Below are positions 1 to 4,783 of a stretch of DNA of 6,526 nucleotides, piece after piece. The stretch comes from an uncultured Cellvibrionales bacterium. GTDB taxonomy: Bacteria; Pseudomonadota; Gammaproteobacteria; Pseudomonadales; UBA7434. The stretch is from positions 1-6,526 of the forward strand of contig CALCNB010000233.1 in assembly GCA_937897785.1 (NCBI GenBank), in the 5' to 3' direction. Numbering within the stretch: position 1 is the stretch's first letter; each line of letters begins with the position of its first letter. A program made the position numbers and the translations under genes. The notes under the pieces are model-generated. The model did no database searches and was not told the DNA's origin. It saw only the letters and a list, made by a program, of their open reading frames with translations.

Positions 1-284
1 AAAAAGCGGCTAAAAAAGTAGCTAAAAAGAAAGTAGCGAAGAAAAAAGTTGTTAAGAAAAAAGCAGTTAAGAAAAAAGCAGCTAAAAAAGCTGCTAAAAA
101 GAAAGTAGCGAAGAAAAAAGTCGCTAAAAAGAAAGTTGTTAAGAAAAAAGCGGCTAAAAAACCAGCAGCTAAGAAAAAAGTAGCTAAAAAACCTGCTAAA
201 AAGAAAGTTGTTAAAAAGAAAGCGGCTAAAAAACCAGCGGCTAAGAAGAAAGCAGCTAAGAAAAAAGTAGCTAAAAAGAGATAG
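1..284 (+). CDS. Histone H1/AlgP-like lysine-rich protein, C-terminal tail (5' partial)
   Basis: Reading from base 3, the frame stays open for 93 codons to a TAG at 282-284; the start lies upstream of the window. The visible protein contains only Lys, Ala, Val, Pro and one final Arg, arranged as KKKAA, KKKVA, KKKVV and KKPAA blocks with a period of about five residues. This matches the C-terminal tails of bacterial histone H1-like proteins such as Pseudomonas AlgP, which bind DNA nonspecifically through Lys-rich, Pro-kinked repeats. There is no acidic, aromatic or Cys residue. The N-terminal part, which would tell AlgP-like from other H1-like types, is missing, so no symbol is given. The gene ends just before a strong hairpin terminator and converges on mobA. 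An alternative is the lysine-rich tail of some other nucleoid or nucleic-acid-binding protein. Confidence 0.8.
   Translation, partial: KAAKKVAKKKVAKKKVVKKKAVKKKAAKKAAKKKVAKKKVAKKKVVKKKAAKKPAAKKKVAKKPAKKKVVKKKAAKKPAAKKKAAKKKVAKKR
3..281 (+). repeat. Degenerate tandem repeats encoding Lys/Ala/Val/Pro pentads
   Basis: The whole tail is built from imperfect 15-base units (two or three Lys codons followed by two Ala/Val codons, sometimes with Pro). A longer identical block of 18 residues (Lys3-Val2-Lys3-Ala2-Lys2-Pro-Ala2-Lys3) occurs at 126-179 and again at 198-251, an offset of 72 bases. The copies differ by synonymous changes (AAA/AAG, GCA/GCG), so the protein repeat is conserved better than the DNA. 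Such tracts are prone to slippage and recombination, so length may vary between strains. Confidence 0.85.
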
Positions 285-301
285 TTCTCTCTAAGCTATT
301 G

Positions 302-331
302 AAAAAACCCCTCTTTTGAGGGGTTTTTTTT
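302..331. terminator. Bidirectional intrinsic terminator between the lysine-rich gene and mobA
   Basis: CCCCTC at 308-313 pairs perfectly with GAGGGG at 318-323 around a TTTT loop (314-317). It is flanked by an A6 run (302-307) and a T8 run (324-331) that extend the stem. Read rightward it ends in a U-tract 18 bases after the lysine-rich stop codon. Read leftward the A-run becomes the U-tract just after the mobA stop. It therefore suits both converging genes. Confidence 0.9.
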
Positions 332-333
332 GT

Positions 334-1011
334 CTAGCATTCAGCCAGTTCCATTATCGCGAGTTGCTCAGGGGTGTTGATGCTAGTCATTTTTTCAGCC
401 GGTCCCGTATACGCGATGCCTAAACTGCTCATCTGTTTTAACCATTGCTTGATTGAGTGCCTTGATAGCCCAGATTGGCTTGCGGTGGTTACTGCATTGA
501 CTTCTGTGAGTTGCATTAAAGCAGCCCTAGCAGCATTAGTTTTAACCAGTATCGCGAGTTGATGAAGGCCTTGATTATCAATAATATGGCAAGCTTGTTG
601 TTGGGAATGAAGCATCGTATCGGTCAAAATTGTTACGATATCGCTGGGGATTAATGGCATATCACAGGAACACACAAAGCAATAGGGGGTAGCGATATCT
701 TTAAGGTAGCGTTCAATGCCAGCCAATGGTCCTTTAAGTGTGTTATTGACACTATCGGCTAAGCATATTCCCCATGTTGAGGTTTTCCCGAGTGATGCGC
801 GATAAGTATCGCAGAGCGCCTGGTATTGGGCAATATTCGTATTACAACTGATGGCCAGTGAGCCTACATGGGGCGCTATACGTTCAATAACATGGGCTAT
901 CATCGGTTTTTGCTTGAATTCGATGAGCCCTTTATTGCGAAAATTGAATCGTCGACTTTGTCCGCCTGCGAGAATAAGGCCGCTCAGATCTTCTCGGTTG
1001 ATTAATGTCAT
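334..1011 (-). CDS. mobA: Molybdenum cofactor guanylyltransferase MobA
   Basis: This 225-residue protein fits the MobA nucleotidyltransferase family, which attaches GMP from GTP to molybdopterin-bound Mo to make the MGD (bis-MGD) cofactor of DMSO-reductase-type enzymes in the cytoplasm. Visible motifs are the N-terminal nucleotide loop LAGGQSRRF (14-22) with Lys27, an Asp86 followed by GPLAGI (94-99), CDMP (116-119) with the likely metal-binding Asp117, and INTPEQL (211-217) near the C-terminus. Length is close to the usual 190-220 residues. Between the Arg pair and Lys27 the usual Met-Gly-Gly-x-Asp run reads Phe-Asn-Phe-Arg-Asn, a departure from the family signature. The ATG is followed within ten residues by the conserved loop, so the start is reasonable, although no clear Shine-Dalgarno is seen. 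It is transcribed leftward, divergently from tsaB and convergently with the lysine-rich gene. No other Mo-cofactor gene is in the window. Confidence 0.9.
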   Translation of the reverse strand: MTLINREDLSGLILAGGQSRRFNFRNKGLIEFKQKPMIAHVIERIAPHVGSLAISCNTNIAQYQALCDTYRASLGKTSTWGICLADSVNNTLKGPLAGIERYLKDIATPYCFVCSCDMPLIPSDIVTILTDTMLHSQQQACHIIDNQGLHQLAILVKTNAARAALMQLTEVNAVTTASQSGLSRHSIKQWLKQMSSLGIAYTGPAEKMTSINTPEQLAIMELAEC

Positions 1012-1081
1012 TTCAGTACTTATGTTGCATATTCGACTGCGCTAGGTCATTCGATGTGTTTATTTAAATTGAAACAAACCG

Positions 1082-1110
1082 CTCTGTTGATGATAATAAC
1101 AGAGTATAAT
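1082..1110 (+). promoter_or_regulatory. Candidate tsaB promoter with operator-like inverted repeat
   Basis: A perfect TATAAT lies at 1105-1110. Immediately upstream is a perfect 7-base inverted repeat, CTCTGTT (1082-1088) and AACAGAG (1098-1104), separated by 9 bases. The repeat fills the place of the -35/-10 spacer, and no good -35 hexamer is found 16-18 bases before the -10. The arrangement suits a regulated promoter with a protein bound over it, but regulator binding is inferred. Transcription would start near 1117, giving a leader of about 114 bases for tsaB. Confidence 0.35.
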
Positions 1111-1125
1111 CGTCTTCTTGCATGA

Positions 1126-1165
1126 AATAGCTTGTTTTACGGTTTATTTAACAAGCTGTTAGCTT
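1126..1165 (+). promoter_or_regulatory. tsaB leader stem-loop with an alternative pairing
   Basis: AGCTTGTT (1129-1136) is exactly complementary to AACAAGCT (1150-1157) around a 13-base loop; one G-T pair and two A-T pairs extend the stem to 1126-1160. The 3' arm can instead pair locally: AAGCT (1153-1157) with AGCTT (1161-1165) across a 3-base loop. The two folds exclude each other. No U-tract follows, so this is not a standard terminator. It may be a leader structure, a protein-binding site or chance. Confidence 0.35.
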
Positions 1166-1198
1166 ACTGGTATGGCGCTTCTTTGATAGTGGTTATTA

Positions 1199-1234
1199 AT
1201 GGGAAAACAGACGTTGATGTGTGACTCGATTTGA
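1199..1234 (+). other. Possible 11-codon leader ORF overlapping the tsaB start
   Basis: ATG at 1199 opens a frame encoding MGKQTLMCDSI and ending in TGA at 1232-1234. That TGA overlaps the TTG start of tsaB (1231-1233) in a TTGA arrangement, the kind of stop/start overlap used for translational coupling. tsaB itself lacks a visible Shine-Dalgarno, which such coupling would explain. The mini-ORF has only a weak GTGG-like ribosome site upstream, so it remains a hypothesis. Confidence 0.25.
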
Positions 1235-1998
1235 ATATTTTGGCACTTGATACCAGTTCTCGCCATTGCAGTGTCTGTTTGCAACGAGAATCCCATCAAT
1301 TTATCCGACGTGACGATGGCTCCGTTTCCCACTCTCGTCATTTGCTTGCATTAATCCAGCAGTCACTTGATGAAGCTGAACTGTGTTTGGAGCAGCTTGA
1401 TGCTATCGCTGTTGTCAAGGGGCCTGGTTCATTCACAGGTTTAAGGATAGGTATTGCGGTCACTCAGGGCTTAGCGTTTGCCCAGCAAATACCTGTGATA
1501 GCCGTTTCTTCTTTGGCAGTCGTCGCAGCACATAGCCAACAGGTCTTTGCTCAACAGGCTCTTGCTGTCGATGCTGTATTGGCGACTATGGACGCTAGAA
1601 TGAGCGAGCTTTATTGTAGCTGGTATGATGTTCGTGGCTCGGTACCCCCTATAATAAGCCGAGAGTGGGTGTTAAAGCCCTCAGAATTGCATCGAGTGGG
1701 TGAATTGCACTACCAAGAGGCGTCAGGCTTTTTAGTTAATACCCCTGTCGAATTGGGGTCTCAGTTGGTATCTACTCTGGAGTCACCGACATTATTAATC
1801 GTTGGCGAGGGTTTGTGTTATGGCGATCAGCTTAGTCTGCCGTTTTCAGATTGGATGTCATCAACGGATGATCTCAGTATCATCGTACCTGACGCATCGC
1901 ATGTGTTGCCTTTAGCAGAGCATGCGCTTGCCGAGCGTCAAAGCATTGAGGCAGAGCAATTGATGCCTAGCTATCTTCGCGATAATGTCACCTCATAA
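1231..1998 (+). CDS. tsaB: tRNA threonylcarbamoyladenosine biosynthesis protein TsaB
   Basis: TsaB is the ASKHA-fold partner that scaffolds TsaD and TsaE in making N6-threonylcarbamoyladenosine (t6A) at position 37 of ANN-decoding tRNAs, in the cytoplasm. The 255-residue product shows ILALDTSSRHCSV (3-15), the His-Ser-Arg-x-Leu-Leu segment (34-39), the strongly conserved GPGSFTGLRIG (64-74), MDARMSELY (120-128), a Gly-Glu-Gly turn (192-194) and a C-terminal Pro-x-Tyr-Leu-Arg (246-250). E. coli TsaB is slightly shorter (231 residues). The start must be the TTG at 1231: an in-frame TGA lies at 1222-1224, and the next conserved strand begins two codons later. No Shine-Dalgarno precedes it. It is the first gene of the rightward run. 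uppP follows after 76 bases with its own possible promoter, so cotranscription is uncertain. Confidence 0.93.
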   Translation: MNILALDTSSRHCSVCLQRESHQFIRRDDGSVSHSRHLLALIQQSLDEAELCLEQLDAIAVVKGPGSFTGLRIGIAVTQGLAFAQQIPVIAVSSLAVVAAHSQQVFAQQALAVDAVLATMDARMSELYCSWYDVRGSVPPIISREWVLKPSELHRVGELHYQEASGFLVNTPVELGSQLVSTLESPTLLIVGEGLCYGDQLSLPFSDWMSSTDDLSIIVPDASHVLPLAEHALAERQSIEAEQLMPSYLRDNVTS

Positions 1999-2037
1999 AT
2001 AGTAGTATATTTCGATAAGACTGCTATTATTTTGGTT
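1998..2037 (+). terminator. Weak hairpin after tsaB
   Basis: AATAGTAGT (1998-2006) pairs with ACTGCTATT (2020-2028), nine pairs with one G-U, around a 13-base loop, followed by ATTTTGGTTT. The stem is AT-rich and the T-tract is interrupted, so at best it is a leaky terminator or attenuator between tsaB and uppP. Confidence 0.25.
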
Positions 2038-2057
2038 TAATAGCCAGTTTTTATAAT
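2029..2057 (+). promoter_or_regulatory. Possible uppP promoter
   Basis: A perfect TATAAT lies at 2052-2057, 17 bases before the uppP ATG. Only a poor -35 match (ATTTTG at 2029-2034, 17-base spacer) is present. Transcription would start near 2064, giving a leader of only about ten bases. It could work as a weak promoter or be a chance match in AT-rich DNA. Confidence 0.3.
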
Positions 2058-2074
2058 CGATAGTAGCGAGAAGT

Positions 2075-2878
2075 ATGGACATCATTCAAGTCGTCATTTT
2101 AGCGCTTATTCAAGGCCTTACCGAGTTTCTACCTATATCGAGTTCGGCACACCTGATACTGCCTTCTCAGTTGCTGGGCTGGCCAGATCAAGGCTTGGCA
2201 TTTGATGTGGCGGTTCATATCGGCTCGTTGATGGCTGTTATGTTCTACTTTCGAGCGGATATCTATGCTTTAGTTACTGCTTGGTGCACGAGTTGTCGTG
2301 ATCGGCAGTTATCGACGATGAACGATGATGCTTACCAAGCATGGATGATTCTATTAGCCACTTTGCCGGCAGTACTGATTGGTTGGTTAGCCAAAGACTA
2401 TATAGCGCTTGAGTTGCGTTCGAATGAAGTGATCGCAATCAGCACTTTGCTATTTGCTTTATTAATGGCGTGGGCTGAGCTTTCGAGTCGTCAGCGCAAT
2501 GATTTCATGAAATTAAGCTGGCAAATTGCATTATGTATCGGTCTGGCTCAGGCCTTGGCGCTAATTCCTGGCACTTCCCGCTCTGGGGTGACGATTACTG
2601 CGGCTTTGTTGCTTGGTCTATCGAAGACAGACGCCGCACGGTTTTCTTTTTTATTGTCTATCCCTATTATTTTTTCCGCTGGTACGCTTTCGGCCATTGA
2701 TTTAAGCCAACAAGCAACCCTTTTTTCATGGGGTAAATTATCGCTGGCTTTAATCGTGGCAGCAATTAGCGCTTATTTATGCATCGGAATTTTTATGCGC
2801 TTAATTGAGCGCATCGGTTTAATGCCGTTTGTTTGGTACCGACTGGGTTTAGGCTTGTTCTTGTTACTGGTAATATAG
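2075..2878 (+). CDS. uppP: Undecaprenyl-diphosphatase UppP (BacA)
   Basis: This integral inner-membrane phosphatase converts undecaprenyl diphosphate to the monophosphate, recycling the lipid carrier for peptidoglycan and other envelope polymers; extra copies give bacitracin resistance. The 267-residue protein, close to the 273 of E. coli, is mostly hydrophobic, with several transmembrane stretches. It carries both family motifs: the (E/Q)xxxE motif as Gln13-Gly-Leu-Thr-Glu17, leading into FLPISSSAHL (18-27) with the conserved His26, and the PGTSRSGVT motif (165-173) with the key Arg169. A hydrophilic cytoplasmic-type loop lies around 72-88. The ATG gives the usual short N-terminus before the first motif. 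A GCGAGAAG stretch just before it is a close-set, weak ribosome site. The following gene is more than 150 bases away and unrelated in function. Confidence 0.95.
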   Translation: MDIIQVVILALIQGLTEFLPISSSAHLILPSQLLGWPDQGLAFDVAVHIGSLMAVMFYFRADIYALVTAWCTSCRDRQLSTMNDDAYQAWMILLATLPAVLIGWLAKDYIALELRSNEVIAISTLLFALLMAWAELSSRQRNDFMKLSWQIALCIGLAQALALIPGTSRSGVTITAALLLGLSKTDAARFSFLLSIPIIFSAGTLSAIDLSQQATLFSWGKLSLALIVAAISAYLCIGIFMRLIERIGLMPFVWYRLGLGLFLLLVI

Positions 2879-2900
2879 TAATGAAAGCACCAGTGAGGTC

Positions 2901-2929
2901 TTTCGTAGAAGTGGTCATGACTCTATAAT
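2901..2929 (+). promoter_or_regulatory. Possible promoter for the 108-residue ORF
   Basis: TATAAT occurs at 2924-2929 in the 157-base spacer after uppP, with only a weak -35-like TTTCGT at 2901-2906 (17-base spacer). It would give a leader of about 100 bases containing the 11-base direct repeats at 2973-2995. Supported by the -10 match and position only. Confidence 0.25.
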
Positions 2930-2972
2930 TATCAGCTGTTATCTGGTGGCCGATGATTTCGTCATTTGATAC

Positions 2973-2995
2973 AGTAGTTGCTAGAGTAGTTGCTA
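2973..2995. repeat. 11-base tandem direct repeat
   Basis: AGTAGTTGCTA occurs at 2973-2983 and again at 2985-2995, one base apart, giving a 12-base period. It sits about 40 bases before the GTG start of the next gene. It may be a paired protein-binding site or a small duplication. Confidence 0.6.
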
Positions 2996-3035
2996 AAGCA
3001 AGCTTTTATAGCATTAGCCGATGGGAGGCTTTATC

Positions 3036-3362
3036 GTGCTGACAGCCACAACGCATTCTTACTTATCAAGAATAACGACTGAGGTTACTCCTACGCAAAG
3101 TCAACCTACGTCAACTACTGATCATTCAACACGCTCGCCTGTCATTAATGCTCAGCCCATTGAACAAGTTGATCCGCAGCGATCTAATCGTCAATTAGTG
3201 GTGAATGCTGAAAATCGCCAAGTTTTATTTAGACAGCTAGCGACATTAGATCACTTACCACACCATCAGCGAACAGCGATAGAATCCTATATTCATCAAC
3301 AGCAAAGTGATGCTCTCAACACTTCAGCAGCTCAAGTTGTGGGTGTTGATATTTATATATAA
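3036..3362 (+). CDS. Uncharacterised small protein, 108 residues
   Basis: I do not recognise this protein. An ATG exists at 3021, but the better start is the GTG at 3036: a near-ideal Shine-Dalgarno GGGAGG (3023-3028) lies seven bases before it, while nothing suitable precedes the ATG. The N-terminal half is rich in Thr, Ser, Pro and Gln and looks disordered. The C-terminal half has charged, helix-prone segments (about residues 45-65 and 70-82) and the chain ends in Val-Gly-Val-Asp-Ile-Tyr-Ile. There is no signal peptide, membrane segment or Cys. From memory, short gammaproteobacterial proteins of unknown function with a disordered front and a similar hydrophobic-Asp-hydrophobic-Tyr tail exist, but membership is not proven. 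It lies between uppP and apeB, 51 bases before the latter. The strong ribosome site makes it likely a real gene. Confidence 0.7.
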   Translation: MLTATTHSYLSRITTEVTPTQSQPTSTTDHSTRSPVINAQPIEQVDPQRSNRQLVVNAENRQVLFRQLATLDHLPHHQRTAIESYIHQQQSDALNTSAAQVVGVDIYI

Positions 3363-3373
3363 GCAATAGCTGA

Positions 3374-3383
3374 CCATTAATGG
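3374..3383. promoter_or_regulatory. Perfect 10-base palindrome upstream of apeB
   Basis: CCATTAATGG is a perfect palindrome in the 51-base gap between the small ORF and apeB, flanked by TAG (3367-3369) and CTA (3384-3386), which extend the symmetry imperfectly. It may be an operator half-pair or chance; no good promoter was found around it. Confidence 0.2.
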
Positions 3384-3413
3384 CTAAGAAAAATTAAAGA
3401 GAACGATGACGCT

Positions 3414-4748
3414 ATGAAAAAACAGTCAATGCTTGATGCAGTTACAGAGAATGTAAGCTTAAGAAAGCAATTTAATCATCAGATTTGTGATTTTATTGAT
3501 CGATCACCCACGCCGTTTCATGCAGTGCAAAATATGGCACAGCTATTAGATGAGGCTGAATTTATTGTCTTGCAAGAGGGTGATAGTTGGGTTTTAGAAT
3601 CGGGTAAGCAGTATTATGTCGTGCGTAATCAGTCATCCATTATTGCTTGGACTCAGGGCCATCAAAGTTTAATTGAGCAAGGTTTCAATATGCTCGGCGC
3701 CCATACTGATAGTCCATGCTTAAAAGTAAAACCGAACGCTGATATTCATCAATGCAACAGTTGGCGTCTAGGCGTAGAGGTCTATGGCGGTGCATTATTA
3801 AACCCTTGGTTTGATCGTGATCTATCACTTGCCGGTCGCGTCCATTACCAAGATAAGCAGGGCGGATTGGCCTGCACATTAGTTGATTTTAAATGCCCCA
3901 TTGCGACCATACCGAGCTTAGCTATTCATTTAGATCGAGAAGCTAATCAAAAGCGTTCGGTTAACGCTCAACTTCACCTGCCTGTGTTGATTGCCTGTGG
4001 TGACGATAATGAAAAAAATAGCTTGCATCAATTACTTTTAACGCAGCTAAATGAAATGGCTATTGATGCTGATCAAGTGGTCGACCATGAGTTGTTTTTA
4101 TACGATACCCAGCCGTCTAATACTATCGGCATACATGGCGATTTTATTGCGGCGTCAAGATTAGATAACCTGCTATCGTGTTATATTGACTTGATGGCTA
4201 TAATTACTGCAAGCGAAGCGACTGAGAGTCAATGGTCAATGGTGATATGCAGTGATCATGAGGAAGTGGGCAGTCATTCAGCAGTAGGCGCGGCAGGTCC
4301 TTTTTTGCAGCAAACCTTACAGCGTATATTACCTAACAGCGAAGACTTTGCTCGTGCCATGAGTCACTCAACTTTGATTTCAACCGATAATGCTCATGCA
4401 CTGCACCCCAGTCATGCTGACAAAATGGATCCCTTGCACAGTCCTAAAGTCAATGGTGGGCCAGTTATTAAAATCAATGCCAATCAACGCTATGCTTCTA
4501 ACAGCGAGACACAGGCGTTGTTTAGAGCGTTGTGCCACCGTTGTGATATTCCGGTACAAGATTTTGTTACACGCAGCGATATGGGTTGCGGTAGCACGAT
4601 TGGACCAATAACAGCCACTGAAATTGGTGTTAAAACTTTAGACGTAGGTGTTCCTACCTATGGTATGCATTCGATTCGTGAATTGACGGGTAGTCATGAT
4701 CCGCTTCGTATGAAAAAAGTGCTGTCTTATTTTCTTATGCGTAATTAG
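3414..4748 (+). CDS. apeB: M18 family aspartyl aminopeptidase
   Basis: This 444-residue cytoplasmic di-zinc metallopeptidase belongs to family M18, whose members remove N-terminal residues, preferably acidic ones, from peptides. The family signature is complete. It shows SPTPFHAV (31-38), LGAHTDSP (94-101) with zinc ligand His97, the Ser-Arg-Leu-Asp-Asn segment with bridging Asp251, DHEEVGSHS (281-289) with catalytic Glu283 and zinc ligand Glu284, STDNAHALHP (323-332) with Asp325, and VPTYGMHSIRE (413-423) with His419. These roles are assigned by analogy with human DNPEP. Length matches bacterial members (about 430), with a short extra N-terminal extension of roughly 15 residues. The ATG is preceded by AAAGAGAA (3396-3403), an acceptable ribosome site. 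The glycosyltransferase gene follows after 35 bases without an evident terminator, so the two are probably cotranscribed. Substrate preference is inferred from family only. Confidence 0.95.
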   Translation: MKKQSMLDAVTENVSLRKQFNHQICDFIDRSPTPFHAVQNMAQLLDEAEFIVLQEGDSWVLESGKQYYVVRNQSSIIAWTQGHQSLIEQGFNMLGAHTDSPCLKVKPNADIHQCNSWRLGVEVYGGALLNPWFDRDLSLAGRVHYQDKQGGLACTLVDFKCPIATIPSLAIHLDREANQKRSVNAQLHLPVLIACGDDNEKNSLHQLLLTQLNEMAIDADQVVDHELFLYDTQPSNTIGIHGDFIAASRLDNLLSCYIDLMAIITASEATESQWSMVICSDHEEVGSHSAVGAAGPFLQQTLQRILPNSEDFARAMSHSTLISTDNAHALHPSHADKMDPLHSPKVNGGPVIKINANQRYASNSETQALFRALCHRCDIPVQDFVTRSDMGCGSTIGPITATEIGVKTLDVGVPTYGMHSIRELTGSHDPLRMKKVLSYFLMRN

Positions 4749-4783
4749 CCAGTCCTGAAGCTTTGAGCGGTTATTAATTTTTC

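Noticed and set aside
1..281. Possible CRISPR or satellite-type array
   Set aside because: The repeats are degenerate, have no spacers and translate cleanly into a lysine-rich protein tail.
374..562. Plus-strand open frame opposite mobA
   Set aside because: The mobA frame carries all family motifs here; this is its antisense shadow.
2881..2928. 15-codon ORF (MKAPVRSFVEVVMTL) starting two bases after the uppP stop
   Set aside because: No ribosome site, no known family, and the length is expected by chance.
2959..2978. GATGA/TCATT hairpin after uppP as a terminator
   Set aside because: Only five pairs including a wobble, and no T-run follows.
2994..3008. TAAAGC-AA-GCTTTTA inverted repeat before the small ORF
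   Set aside because: The two-base loop is sterically unsuitable and the arms are short and AT-rich.
3021..3035. ATG at 3021 as the start of the small ORF
   Set aside because: The Shine-Dalgarno GGGAGG lies inside this extension and is correctly spaced for the GTG at 3036, while the ATG has no ribosome site.
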